DNA from: Taenia hydatigena
Lineage: Eukaryota; Platyhelminthes; Cestoda; Cyclophyllidea; Taeniidae
Direction: 5' to 3'
DNA: 64,000 bases
Assembly (NCBI GenBank): GCA_036345935.2
Contig: JADWOT020001282.1
Span: forward strand, 1 to 64,000
Made by a program: the position numbers and the translations under genes. The number at the start of each line of letters is the position of its first letter. Position 1 is the stretch's first letter. Shown one piece after another: positions 12,725 to 26,787 of the stretch. The notes under the pieces were generated by a model. It ran no database searches. It worked only from the letters and a program-made list of their open reading frames with translations, and had not been told where the DNA came from.

Positions 12725-15700
12725 ATACGAATAACGTTTATTTCTCATTGAGTTACTCAAACTGGCATGCATTACTAACGAGTTGGTGAGCGTAAATGGG
12801 ATATGGCACACATTTAGATCTTGCTGACTCCCTTATGAATACCAGTAAATTATCTACAAGCGAAATCCGTTTACAAAACAACAGACTTTAGTAAATTTAC
12901 CTCTCCAGGTGGAAAAATACATTCGAAGGAGTTGTAAGACCGCCAAGCCTAATGTTATGCAAGCAATTTTCCTACAATTTTTACATTTATTACTATCTTT
13001 AGAATAAACTTCAAAGAGCTCTAGAGCATAGCTTGAAGCCTGCAGATTTTATCCAAAATGAGGCTTAAACAAGAGCACTATAAATAAAAATTACTCGCTT
13101 AGAACTCCACCCCTTTTAATTCTCTGTGAAATATTAATGACATGATTATCTGATTCCGCTACAGAATCTATCCTTGAAGGCAGAGCAGAGGTCTGATTTT
13201 GGTGCCTATAATGTCCTTATTAAAGGAAAGGCTGCTGTAAGAAAAATGGTCCGAGGCAACGTCACGTCCTAAATCAAAAGCTAAACGTAATTGGTGCTGG
13301 TACTGCATGAAAGGCTTTGTGCTCTATGAACTCCCCCAGTGTGTCCACCTCCAACATTCCGATTGCTTATCAGCTGATGATCGAAAACTATACTTTTTCT
13401 GCCATATAAGTAGAATGCGGACTCTCATCTGACAAACTGATGTGTCTATACAACTTTTGGACTAGCGCTTCGCGGCTCTGTTTAGAGCTAAGGCAGATCT
13501 ATTTTAATTTTGTCATAAATTAACAGGTCCACAATTCTTATTGCTGTTTTTTTTGCAATTTTACCCAATAAATGCGAATTTGGGTGGCCTTTTTAAGATA
13601 CATCGACACATGCAAGAATAATACAGTGTACATGAATTCCGCGACGAAATGGAGATCATCGACTAAGGAAGATTTGTGCTTGGATAGAAACATAAGTTTG
13701 ATTATTTTATCTTGTTTGTTTTACATATTTTGCCATTCTACAAATAGATTTAACGTAGAGATAAATGTAGATGCATTCACTGTTTAAAATAGGCAAGCGT
13801 AGAAGGAAGAGGTTTACCGATTTGCCATTTTTTGAGATAATTGTGAGCAATAAGCCCAGGCAGCTGGAAACATTGAGTCAACCGCACGTGGTAAAATGTT
13901 ATGAAGAAAAAGACACCTGTAATCGGTTGCTAGAAGATTGAATGAGCCGCCTGGTAATCTACCCGGTCAGCCTCCAATCCGTGCGGATGCTTTATTGTGG
14001 GCTAGACACCATTCGTTTAACTAGCTTCGGACCATTAAGATGACGTCTGTGAGACTCCGCGTTCAATGAAATGTGAGCTTCGAGCCTGTACCTAGTAGAA
14101 ATATCAGAGTTTTTGGCAATTGGTCGGTTCGGCATTGCACTCATAAGGGCATTTTTTAAATAGGAAGCGTTTTGCACAAGCGTCAATTTTCGATCCAACG
14201 CGGTGGGGGAAATAGATCTAAAGCTTTGCCTCCTACCAGTTAAATTACCATTTGATATATTTAGCAGCGAAAATGGTGGATTAAAGTTTAGCCATCCGTT
14301 TTCACGAAAAGAGTTGACGAATTGGATTAAACTATGTATTTTGGTAAAATCTCGAAGCAAATTTAGTAAAAAACTGTTTTATATCTGGCACCTTAGTTCT
14401 TTTCTCGGTTGACAAAAGCTTGTATTCACTGTCTGAGAGGACAAATTTACAAAAATATTTCATCGAAAATTGACGATCTTCAGATACGCATATCTGGGAT
14501 CGAATTTCATCTCACATAATGAAGACGTAAGAGTTAGGAACTAAATGCAATTTTTTATCTAGATGTGAAATTTTATTGCTTGGTAGTAACTTTTGCGATT
14601 GACAGGCATCGCTAATGCAGGTGCACCGCAATTCTACCTCTTTAGCTCTCACAGAAGCCTTCAAAGTACTAACAGTAGCGATATTTAGGGCCAAAAGCAG
14701 CGGAACAGAAAATTGGTTTGGAGGGCGATTGGTAACAAAAGATAGTAAGGGCAGGGCGCGGTTAAAAGTATTATCCGCTGCGTGCATAAGGTAGTTCTCT
14801 TGTAAGTCAGCGAGGTACGTACATATACCCTGAAATTCCGAGCAACGCGTAGCACTGCTTATCTATTCAAATGTGTGTATTATTCAAAATTTGGCCTTCA
14901 TTGGATTGACGCGAGCTCTCCTACTGTACAGTCGCTATTACGCATCAGCTATAGACTCAAATGTCGAGTCGAAAATTCCTATACGGAAAGGTTAAAGATA
15001 TTGCAAATAGATGTAAGCTGATGTCTTAATATTAAGCCTCCATTTCTCACTCAATTTACCAACTTATAGACTGTCTTGAAAGCAGTGTTAATCATGGGTG
15101 TGCTAATATTGATGCTGCCTAGGTGATGATGCGTGCAGCTGAAAGCGGTCAATATAGTCTATGTAAACTAGTTCAGAATCTACAATAAGGTTTTGTTTGT
15201 TCATATCGTCGACTTCGGTTAGGGTTACAGGGGTGACTATATTGCCTTAGCTGCGTAGGCTGGCCTTGGGTTATGCCAGCAGCTCATTTCCTTCTGCCTG
15301 CTGAATATGCTTACATGAAACTCTCGTAACCTGCTTTTTGCCTTCGAGAAAGCTTCGGAACGCTACAGCTACCAATCGATCGGACCTGACAAAATGGTTA
15401 GAAGAGCATGGCATGACAGAAAATGAGAAAATCAGTTTTTAGAGCATGGCAATGAGACACTTAGGAAGAGTTTAGGCAGTATTGTATTCTTCAGTGACTA
15501 TTGGTCTACGCGGTGATCATAAAATAACTGGCTAAAATGCAGCGCATCTTGAAATAGAATAAGTACTTGGTTGGTTCTCAAAACTGCAGTAAGGGAATTC
15601 GTTTGAGGACACTTATCATGACAAAAAGGTTTTAGAAAACAAGCGGTCTTTTCCAGAACCGTTTAAGTGCACTTGTTGATCTTTTATACATAACTCACAA

Positions 15701-18700
15701 AAGCTGAGCCCTTAGTATTTATAATCTTCCAAGCTCTGGTTTGCACAGATCGTTACTCATTTACTAACTAAACTGATATCTTTGATGCAGGATAAGAGCA
15801 GACAAAAGGTGACACATAAATTAAATTTAAATACTCAACCCTACCCAACCCACTCATCCTACCGAAACGCTTGGCTGATCTTCCCTAGTCAACTTCACCA
15901 AGGATAATAGAGTGCTTAAGACCGCTAGAAATCCAACACATTGACGTCTTCGCTGATATCTCATTGCGGATTGCCTCTTTTGCCAGACCTACTCGCTCTT
16001 TTGCGGCAGTTTGGAGTTAACTGTCACTGACAAGACTGGAGGCACCAAAGCTGGCTTAGCTACAGGTGCATTTACCATAATAACCTCAAAAATGATGAAC
16101 CGGCCCAGTTAGTTACAAGTTGCTCTTTTCATGCTAACCATTACTTACTTCGATTTAAGGATCAAATCTGCAGAGCCTTTGCGTGAAGGCACAAGACGCG
16201 CGCTGATTTAACAGCATAGAGCTAGCCAGATCTCTCTCCCACGAAATGCATAGACACTCTATTGGCAAGGTTAACAAGCTATCACAGATGCAAATGCGTT
16301 ACGTTGATGTCTATGCAATAATTTTATGGCGCCAGCAAAGCCATGCAATTTTTCGTGCCTTTTTGAATAAGCTCAAATCAACAAAATCAAATCGTGCATA
16401 AATTTCCGCAAGAACTGCATAAAATTATCTGAACTGTTTACACTCACTGCAGTGAACACATCCTCTTGCAGTAGTAAAGCAAACAAATGTGGCATTCCAA
16501 CATACTTCATTGCCAACGGATCGATAATTGCAAGCTAGCCAATCGTCGCGTTTAAGTTGGGTTGGGGGCGAGATTTTTTGCTCATTACTATGCCGCAGCC
16601 CTTTCTGTGAATGGGATCCTAAAACTGGTCCCGCCGTTTCAAGTCAGTCTGGTCTACTGTATTCGCCTCTTTTACATCTCTTCCAGCACCCTATTGCAAC
16701 TACTAATTCTTCTGATTTTTAACGAACTAGCAGTACCCTAATGATTTTAAGACTCCAAATGAGGTAATGGAAGCAGGCTCTGGTTTTGGCCACTGTAAAT
16801 GGGCATCGGTTTTTGTTTGCAAATTATAAGATAAAAATATTTGTTGGAATAAAAGACAAGACTGATTGCCGTCAAGTGTATTTATTTTAACCCAAATAGA
16901 CATCACTGGGATAGAATGCAAGCAGTGAAGTTTCAAAGTGGAGGCATGTGAGGTCAGGTACCGTTCTCACAGCTCATCAAATCGAACCACTAAAACGGCA
17001 AACGGATAACTTACGCACAGTGGACAATAACCAAAGAAGGCGAATACGTATGTAAGAACACTTCACCATCTGCTACCACTAAGAAGCCTTACCAATAACT
17101 CGGAATCGCAGCAGTGAAATTCTGCCCTCACTTTGCAGGATTAGGTGTTTAATCGCTGAAAGGGAATCGCAATATATAAAGCTTATTAACGCTACTTATG
17201 GACTAGGCGCTCACTTTCAAGGAATAGCAGTTGAGAAGTTGCAACTTTATCGATGAGATGTCCAATCCCATTTATTGTAGATTCAGATTTCGATTGAAAA
17301 GAATGTAAAATGAAAAGATGTTGACGTTTCCATAAAAACGTCATTAAGTAAAATTTGACCGATTTTATGATCCACGCTTCGGCATTAGAGAATGCGGCGC
17401 AATTAGCGTCAGCGCCTCTCTGATTATCAAATGCAAAGCAGGACATCTCTTAAAGAACACGTGCATTCAGTACAGGTTACTAACAAAATCACAAGCAATT
17501 GCCTTATCAGTAAACAATGTAGCTATTTATGCTGATTTACTAGAGAGTGGCTTTTTCCGTCATTCCTAATCACACATAGAGATTTGTGTAAACGAGTGCC
17601 TACAATGCGTTACAGCCTTGCCAAATGAGCAATGATGCAAGTGATGTGTGTAATTAAGGGAGATCCATTGCTAGATTTGAAAGGGCGATAATATTTGAGA
17701 AGGCTTGATAGGATACATTATCGTAACAACGCTTATTTAGTCGAATGATTGAAAATGTAAACGAATGAAAGTCTTTGCTAAATATGGTTCTATATATGAT
17801 TTGAAGTAAATTCTTACTCAAAAATTTTTATGAACTTACATGTTTGGTCATGTATGCGAAAGTGAAGCAAGTTTTAAGTTATCTGATTTTGCATCGTTCT
17901 CAAGGTCACTAGCGGCATTTGCTATTCTCCATCTTAATTAGGTGAACCCTTTGCTGCAGTAAGACGCAGTTCCATATTTCGAGCAGCAAAACAAATTACT
18001 AGGCATTATTTGGTAAAAGTAATATTCCTGGTCCTGAATTCCACAAGGATTTAAATCGTTCGACTCTGAGCTAAATGAAAGTGGGACAAGGAATCCCGTC
18101 AGACGAGATGGCAGTTCCTAAAGACCGTACAAAACAAGCGAGCGCTTAACCAACGCTGACCAACGGGGCAGAGATTCGTAGATTCATTAGCTTGGTGATC
18201 TACCAAAGGCGCTTCGTTAAAGGCTAAGATCGCTAGCCTCTGCATAAAGTTGCCGAAAAGCCGGCAAAACATTATAAGTGGGAGATCAAGCATCACAAAG
18301 CGTCAAAAGAACTAAAATAAAAACTGCTCCGCAGTGTTCTAAGCCTTACCAAGCTTTGAGGCCTGCCTGCCGTGAATGGTACACTTTCCCAGGGTGGCGA
18401 AAAATAAAGAGAACATGTCATCACTTACGCCAGTATCAGACTTGGCAACAGTATGAGACGGAAAAGTGCAACAGACCGTGAATTGTTCGCCACCTCTACA
18501 ATGGTTAGGCACTTCATACTACCTGTTAGCATGACAGCTCATAGTGAGAACAGATTTTCAAGCGCTGACTTGCTTAGAATCAGAGAAGTAGATGAACCGT
18601 TCAGTTGCGCGATGGTACGAGGAACTGCAGCAATAAAAATTTACAGTTTAGCACAGGAAAGAAAATCGCAGGGCAATGCGAACGTACTATACTGTAAAAC

Positions 18701-19440
18701 ACTCATGGCCACAATGAATTGTGATATAGTGAGTATGCTTCTTTTGAGCAGGCCCAATATGCATTGCTATAGAAATACGCAAAGTACCGATCCTGACACA
18801 GCCCTGACATACGATGTCTGCCTGACATAATCCCATTAGGTCTACAGCGGATGAGATGAGTCTGACTAGCAAGACAGCAAGGGGAATGCAGCTGAAATGG
18901 TTATGACTCGCCCTAGAGGATGAGTCCTATGGTAGTCAAAAGTCGCCATGTCTACCAAGCCTATAGTAGTTGCATGAAAGCAAAAAGACGGTAGAGACCT
19001 CGAGCAAACAAAACTTGTTACCCTTCCTTATTAGCGGATTACGGAACTTCTGTCAAACCTGCATTGCATGCAGCAGTTTTGAAAGGTCTTACTTCACAGC
19101 GATCGCGCCAAATTAAAATCAATGATTTTATGCTCAAATTTGCTGGGGAGCGCTTTTCTGATGGCAAAGTAATGGGCTAGTCAGTCCAATTCTCGCTTGC
19201 GTCGATCAATGCAACGCTGTCCTCGGGGACGTTCTTTTAAATAACGTTCACGCTGCACCTACACTAGCGTACTTTATCGAGGCAAGGTGGCAAACTTCAA
19301 ACAGAGCACATCAGTACTAGTAGACCTTCTTATTTCCTTCCGTCTCCCTCACGTCACTGTGAAGCACAAAGACAAACAACGCCTGCTTACAAGAAGCCAT
19401 CTCGCAGCACCTGTCACCGACCAAATCAGAAGAGGTTAAT
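12725..19440. other. No gene supported
   Basis: Two longer frames are present on the - strand (13992-14360, 122 codons; 14512-14787, 91 codons), but neither shows a motif, a signal peptide or a believable exon context. I see no RNA gene. This may be intergenic sequence upstream of the CT-rich gene. Confidence 0.45.
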
Positions 19441-19639
19441 CACATAAATAACCACCACACACTTGCATACGCATTCCACCACCCTCTACCATTCATCTTG
19501 CCGCCCACGTTATAATCGTTTCCACCATCCAGTTCCTCCTTACTGCCTCAGTCCCGCTTCGTTATCTACTCACCTACGTTCCACTTTTCAAACTTCACTT
19601 CCACCGCCTCCATTCCAATCTCTCTGTGACTTCCCAGCC

Positions 19640-21130
19640 TTCCATTGCATAGGTTAAAAGACGTCAAAGGGCCAACGCAGATAGGAATCCTAGAAATTAG
19701 GAGTAATTTATGTTACCACCCTCTCCTTCTCTCCTGCACCATCTTAAACTCCTCTTCACTCAACTCATTTACGTGCGCTGTCGTTCCAGCATTACCATAG
19801 CCAGTGTATTTCACTTATCAAGGTAAACCGTGAGGAACGACTTCGAGTATATCGATTTTAAGAAACCCACATCCCTGCATACTTCACTTGAGTACATGGC
19901 TGAAGAAATGGGTAAACGAAAGTATTCAGGAGAATGTAGAAGGAAAAGGACAAGAAATAACGGACGCAGTGCTACAGCACTGTGCAGAAATATCCGGTTA
20001 TGACCCTTCTCCATCCTCTCCTCTACTTCTCTCCTGTGGACGTCTCAACTTCGCCTCTAACACAACTATTCTTCCGAGTTAGTCGCCAATGGCTTTTTTC
20101 CCAAAAACAAATAACAGAGATAAAAAGCTGACGCAAAGCAGTCTAGACATGGCAGCGCATTTAATTCAAAGCATATTGGCATTGGTGGTCAGTCTTATCC
20201 TCCTCCGCCGATAATGCATGCGCCATGATGCATAGAAATCGGCCCAAGCATAAATGACACGGAGGGAAGTGATGTCTGCTCCCACAAAAGCACCCACAAG
20301 TGGAGACGTCTAAGTTCAACACCGGACGGCGCTGAGAGATCGCGCGACGACATGCCACTAATCGATTTGCTTGTGTGGTTTCAAAATGGTCCATCGCACA
20401 ACAGAGTCGGACATGATTGACTACGTATTGTTTTGCATCCTGCTGCTTATCTTCCCTCGGGGATTCGCCCCTCTAATATAGTTTGCCATCAATGCCTCTC
20501 CTCTGCTTCGTTTTCCTTCCCATTAAACATTCTGTCATTTTTTGCTTCTGGCGCCTCTCTTCTTCTACACGTCACTCTTATTCGCCCATCCAGCCGTTCC
20601 GGAGAAGTCAAAAGGCCAAAGCGGATATCAACAGGAGAAATCGGGGGTAAGTTATGCAAATAGCTTCCCTCTTCTCTTCTTCCCGTGCATTACTTCATTT
20701 GCGTAAGTCATTTCAATATTACTAAATCTGGTAGCCGTTGTAAATTACATAAATAGGGAATCTATCTTTAGCATATTTGAGTATGCTGCTGAAAAAGTTA
20801 GAACTCCTGTCAATAGGTCAATTACTTAAAGCGCTACTCAGTTAGATGGCTAGATGAGTGGGTAGGTAAATCAGTTTAGGTTTAGATGGGAGAAAGAGGG
20901 AAAGAAATGCAGAATACTGCACCAAGGCATTGTGCAGGGTCGGCTTAAGGCAGACATGTTTAATCTTTAATTCTCCTTCCCACCCTGTCTTATTTCATGC
21001 CCTCAGCTTCTCATCGCTTTGCCCTTCTCTCAATCACTCCTTTGTCTCTTCCAGATGTGCATTCATGTGAATTAGCAATGCAAAGAAGTAATTCTGCCAG
21101 GCAGAGGAGTAGAAACAGGTATCAGAAATG
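19640..21130 (+). repeat. Tandem duplication, period about 945-950 bp
   Basis: Two marker segments recur at nearly the same offset. An exon-like segment with GTCAAA-GGCCAA is at 19,661 and again at 20,605. An ATGGCT-GA segment followed by GGAAA-rich and CAGCACTGTGCAG-like sequence is at 19,896 and again at 20,846. CT-rich spacer surrounds each copy. In the first copy the exon donor is weak (GTAATT) where the second copy has GTAAGT. The simplest reading is a local duplication inside the small-exon gene, with the left copy more diverged. Confidence 0.6.
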
Positions 21131-22869
21131 TGACGTCGTTACCTGACTAGTAATCCTTAGGGGTGGAACGCCGACTTCTCCAATCAACTCCTACCCCGCA
21201 CCACGCTTATTTTGCATATCGATTCCATGCCCTTACATCGGCTCAATAAGTAGCACCAGCGAGATACATTTTGAGGTAATAGTAATAACTTGTTCAATTT
21301 GTGTATTCTGCTGCAGGAGCACTCCAGTACGGTATGCAGGACCAGAATTGACTAGGTTGTACGTGGACAGAAATGAGCAGACTAGGCACCTCAACTGGAT
21401 TATGACAGGCTTGAGTAAATTAGAAAAGAACAGTAGGGCTACCACATCTGTCGTGCATTCCTTGCCCTTAGAGGCGTCTTATACGTTATCGTTGAAGTCA
21501 AACCTAACAGCACTCTAAATTGACCCGCCTAATCCATCCGATACAACTCCGTGCCGTGTAACTTGAGGTCTTTCCTTTCTTTCCTTCTTCCTCGCAGACA
21601 CTAAGGATCGAGGTACTCAGACTATAAGTAGGCCTGGCAAAGTCTCTCTTTCCTACGTCTCTTTACCAATGCCCCACTGCAACGCGCCTTCGGTGAGTGC
21701 TTCCTTTGTCTCCCACTACGACGCTCTATATGCTTCCAATTATTGCAACTTACATTATGTCCCACTGTTTGCGCTCTATGCATTCAATTCACTTCCATGT
21801 TTTTATTTTTCCAATTTAGTGGCACAATATTATTTCGCCTCTCTGCCTCCCTCACGCTCCAATTTCCTTCCCTTCTCCAAACCCAGCCTCAATTTACCTG
21901 AGCCTCCTCCTCTGACCTCATTGTCTGCCAGCACTCTCTTTGTAAGTCCCCTACATCTCTCTACTTGTCTCACTCTATATTGTGGCATGATTCAATGCTG
22001 CCAAGATTCATAGCTTACATCAGACTAGCGTGGACCATACTGCATTTGACTCAATTACGCTTTACCTATAACAAAATCTCATTTTGGCATAGTCTAGCCT
22101 GCATTGCTATTCATTCCCCATTTCTATCTTCCCTTCAGCCGTTTAAGTTGATCCTGCACCACTTTGCCTCAATTTCGTGACAAACTCGTACTCCTCCTCC
22201 ACTTAGCCCCTCGAGAGCAAAGGTGAGCACGTAGCTCCTACCTTTACTTCGTAAGTTGTAGACTTGTCCAACTCCCACCTCATTATCCCACTGTCCAATT
22301 CTTTTCTTCTCTCTTTAGAGGATTCCTCTACCTGGCGCTCTATGCTAGCGGGTAAAAATGTGAGCTTCCTTCCTCCGACAGACAACCTGCTCCTTTTTCA
22401 CCATGTATCTGTGCCTGACTGCCTGCCTGCATGTTTGTATGCCCCGGTTTGTGTGTGTCATCACCTACCTATGTTCTCGTCCTTTAAGAAAGTAGCCTCC
22501 ATCGGTGTCCCACCAAAACAGGTAGGAACGCCTGTGTGCGTGTGCATGTGGATGCGAAGACATTTATTTCACCCTCTCTTCCTAACTTGCCATTCTAGTC
22601 TACCAGGTCAAAAGTTCTGTCCTGGGTGAAGTAAGGTCTCGTTTGGTTCTTTGTTGTATGGCTAGTTGGGTGCTTTATTAACTTCAACTTCACTTATCAC
22701 ATCTTATCACCCACTTACCTACCCACTCACCCACGCACCCGTAAACTCGCCTTTTCTTCCTGTGGTTCCTCTACCTCCTCACTTATTCCAGATTAAAATG
22801 GACGGACCTACATGGAATTGGCAAAAGAATTCTTTCAAGGTTGAAAAGATTCATCGTCCACATCTTTAG
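20594..22869 (+). CDS. Small-exon gene in CT-rich DNA, 3' part; product unknown
   Basis: The strongest evidence is a run of four exons all joining in phase 0: 22321-22359 (DSSTWRSMLAGKN), 22489-22521 (KVASIGVPPKQ), 22599-22625 (STRSKVLSW) and 22792-22869 (begins IKMDGPTWNWQKNSFK, ends RPHL then TAG). Each follows a pyrimidine-rich acceptor and, except the last, precedes GTGAGC, GTAGGA or GTGAAG. Upstream candidates are 20594-20646 (RSGEVKRPKRISTGEIG, donor GTAAGT), 21055-21118 or 21055-21129 (starts in matching phase), 21598-21692 (donor GTGAGT) and an exon ending at 21941 (LPEPPPLTSLSASTLF, donor GTAAGT). Phases between 21.6 and 21.9 kb are not fully resolved. I recognise no domain. The exons of 39, 33 and 27 nt resemble micro-exon genes known from parasitic flatworms, but no signal peptide was found, so that is only a comparison. 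Confidence 0.5.
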
Positions 22870-25800
22870 CAAAACATGCTGTCACAATACACAAGTTATG
22901 AATTTCACGGCGGAGTAATTGACACCAACTCTTCAAATTGGAGAAGCGACACAGCTTAGCCATCACGGACCTCGGTGGCATTTCAAAGGACACAACAATC
23001 AGCTAGTACGTCCCGATTGTCTCTAACCGAAGAAAGATCAATGCGAAATGGACTTAAAAGGAGAGAATCGTCAGTGCTGCGATAACACAGGCTGCTGCTC
23101 TACTACCTAGAGGTGCTCACATGCGGAATACTTCCATTCCATTCTGCGTTTTGACATTAAAAATGTCAAGCAGATTTATGAGGACAGGGATGCCACGATG
23201 ACAAACATGGATATGGACTACCATCGCACATGAATATAATGTTTTCTAACGGGCAGTTGATAAGTCTTCTGGCCATCTTCGCCAACTATGCGGACAATCA
23301 GTTCCTATGCAGGAGTGTCAACTCAACCTACCAACTTATTTGTGGTGGTTACTAGTACCCTATTAATAATTAGTAGTTAGTAATCACATAATTCGAATGG
23401 CAACACTACTAGAATCCACCAGAGCTGCATAAAAGGAGATGAAATAATCACAACAGAGACCACAGTGATGACTCTCCACAGACAAACAATAGGCCACGAA
23501 GGTGCAAAAGGGACACCACGGCCCTACGTGTTCATCAGCTAGCTCGTGTTCAATGCAAGCAACATCCACCGATAAAGGTCACCAAATGACCGACTCATAG
23601 CACGCTACAGAAAACCGATGAACTCTCCAAGCATGACTTTACCCAAGCTCTTTTCAACGGCATTACCACAGCTTATATGTTCCATTGTTTTTCATCAAAA
23701 ACTTGTTTGCATATAATAAATGCAATTATCCGTCAAGAATGCTATTACGTACTATACTGCTCCAAGTCCACTTTATATGCTTATAGCGCTTAATATCAAC
23801 TAGTTATGAAAATTTATTAAGGTAATCATGTTTAAGAGGAGACATTAGGCTCCTCTGCATTAATCGGCGCATCAAATGTATGCAACGTTTGTAAGAAGAG
23901 GGTAAACAATTACTGTACCTTCCAGCAGGCAACAGAGTCACCATGACCTCAGCTGCACTCACTGCCGAGAACAGAATCCACCTCGTGACGCCTGCAGTCC
24001 CATTAAAGGCGCAACACCGCAAGCGTTCGCCTTCACTGCAGTTCTTAGTTTCATGCATGGAGTGCTAAATGAATCACACAATATCGAATTGGGCAGTAAG
24101 CTTTATGATGGAAGAATGCAAAACCTGTTGGCGTACCAACGACCTTACAGCGAAGAAGGGGCATTTATCAGATTCTTTACAACTGAACATTGGCGTGTAA
24201 TGGCCATTTTTTTGGAAGCGAAGAAATTATGTCTGTTTGCGGGAATCATTCTAACTCGCCACCTGCTGTCGGAAGTATGTAAGTTATCCAGAAATATATC
24301 AAATCACCGCATAAAAAGGCCTAAGTAACATCACGGAGTAGAATCAAAGCATTAATTTATTATTTTAGCATTATTGGGTCTAAGTTATTTTGCATCTCTC
24401 CCCATCCATGCTTAGACCTTTCAGTTTCAGTTTAGCGACGCGCTAGAGACAAAAATGTGGGGCAGAGATTCATACTATACAATCGCTGTATTACCCGCCT
24501 ACGGTCTCCTCGAAACTATTTTGTGTTTTTCTCTAAAGTCATTACAATACCATGAATATTACCTCTGATCCGTCTAAAATAGTTCGACTGTTCTCAAGTG
24601 GCAAACCCACCGATCCGATATGCATGGTGACTACTTTCTTGCACTTCTTTATTTTGTGCTTTCGTAATGGTTCGCAATTTGTTCCAAAAAACTAATGCAG
24701 CTTCGAAAGAATTAGTAATAGCAAACAAGGAAAGCATTGCAATGCACTGGTTTTGATTTGGAAAAACCAAGACAAAATAAATGTCCCAAAGAGACACCTC
24801 TGCATCATTATTAAATCCTAATTTTTTAGCCACGTATGCGGCTCGCAATACAAGCCTGACCCTTAGCTTCCTCAAAGAAAATCTGGGCTGGCAACATATG
24901 CCATTGAGTTGATTGTCCTTACTCCAAAGAGTCACTAAGAAATTTCTCAAGGCACTCAAATTCAACTAGACCTGATGATGTGATATCACGCTCAATTTAG
25001 AATGCGTGTGACTCTCCTATCCAGAATGCCATTTAACCGAACGCGCTCTTCTTGCGTCCTAATCAGAACTATACCATTTGCTCCACCAATTAAACTTATG
25101 TGCGCTACTATATTAACAACAACGAGAGAGGTCTTAGAGCCAGAGTAATGACACTTTGCTTAAGATTCTCCGCGGGGATTGTCTATATATGGAAGAGTGT
25201 AGCTAGAGACTCATCTTGATATGGCATGACAAGCATCGAGTGCTGATACAGATGTGCTAGGTATAAGTCCAAATTGAGCAGCTGTGCTTCTATTGGACAA
25301 GGTGCTGTTACATTACATTATGTAGCGTTTGCGGCTCGAATGGTTATTGGTTCGTGACATTTTGGGGTCAAACAAGATCATAAGTTCATCACCATAGAAA
25401 ATTTTTTAATCGAGTTGCATGAAATACACAGCTGAGTCTGTACATGTTACCTCAGCAATGGTAGGTCTAAGAAACAGCAGCCACCTTTTCCCGTAAAAAG
25501 CCTTATTATATCGTAACCTGTTCATTTACGTTTAGATCTAGTTGGTTTTTTGTAAGTACCTCCCTCTGTTCGTGTCAATTCGAGAAAAAAACAGATTGAC
25601 TTCTGTGGGATAATCTAGACAAGCGATATATAAAGTTTAGAATCAACTGAACTTTGCATCTCCTACTGCTTTCAGCAAATAATGACAAATTGAAAGGACT
25701 ATATGGCTGAATTCGCAATCGCTGATGATTCACTGCTATCATTGCATTTAGAGGAAAACAACATTCACCTTAAATGTCTCAGAATAGGTGCATAATTGAA

Positions 25801-26787
25801 ATACAACATCAACTTAAAGCAGAAACTTAGCCCAAAGACTTTTAAGTAGGCCATGATTTGAAAGCTTGCTAGTATTACCTGTATTCGAATGCGGTATATT
25901 TAAAGCCATGATTTGGTGTGCTACCGGGACTCACAACTTAAGGGTGATGCAGTCGCTAACTTATCAGCGACCGAATGCACGTAAGGGAAGTGCGAAATTC
26001 ATGGATAAATGCATGCTTCAATGAGTCGATTGGGCATAGAAATCATCCTATTTAGATATTGTTCTGAAGATTACAAATGTCATTCGAAGCAAGTCTACCG
26101 CATTCATTGAACGTGAGGTTATAAAAAACATTTAGATGATGATAAGGGCAACTAATCGTGACGCGAAATTGATTGGAAAACATTGCGGGGATGAGATAGG
26201 AGTCTTTGGCAGTACTTTGCATTAAAGAGAGAAAAAACAGCATCTGTGATGGGGCACGGGCAGAACGCTGGTCGGAGTTCAAAAGGTAGCGCAGATGTAC
26301 AACATTGTATAACGCACGCTCATCACTCTTAACTGTACCTCGATACACTTTCTATGCGAAATTTTTGTGCGTTTAATCGTATCCTGTAATGTTGGGTTAA
26401 GTAGAAGGGTAAATATCATTGGAATCAGAATAGGTGAGCCTTAGAAAAAGGGATAAGAGTGAAGCTATAAAATGCCTCATGCGATGGCTATATTCCAAAA
26501 AGCAATATTAATTGACCAACCATAAAAGCAAAACTCTTAGAATGGGATAACAGAGAGAAAATTATGAAGTTGCTCAACCACTACGCTGATAATTTTACAT
26601 TATTAAGTGAATCAAAACCCCTGGAACTCCATCATTGTCGAAATTAAGGCTTACAAAGTCTTCACTAAGAACTTATTCGCAGCTTAAAAGAAAACCGCCA
26701 GCAGCATACTTTGCATCGGTTTTTTGGTATCAAAAAGAAGGGTCATGAATTCTCGCGGTGAAATACTCACAAAAAGCATCCACTGGA
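22870..26787. other. No gene supported
   Basis: A 123-codon - strand frame at 24594-24965 lacks motifs and splice context. A - strand frame at 23384-23569 contains WCPFC and CGLCC but no proper C2H2 spacing. No polyadenylation signal convincingly follows the stop at 22869. Confidence 0.4.

Noticed and set aside
13992..14360. 122-codon open frame on the - strand, overlapping a + strand frame
   Set aside because: Both strands are open, no domain is recognisable and no exon boundaries fit.
19888..20082. Frame starting TWLKKWVNESIQENVEGK in the tandem block
   Set aside because: The equivalent segments at 20.85 and 63.71 kb are full of stops, so the frame is probably a repeat artefact.
23384..23569. 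Cys-rich - strand frame with WCPFC and CGLCC resembling zinc fingers
   Set aside because: Histidine spacing does not give a complete C2H2 unit and no exon edges were found.
24594..24965. 123-codon open frame on the - strand
   Set aside because: Reads like random hydrophobic sequence; no family resemblance or splice sites.
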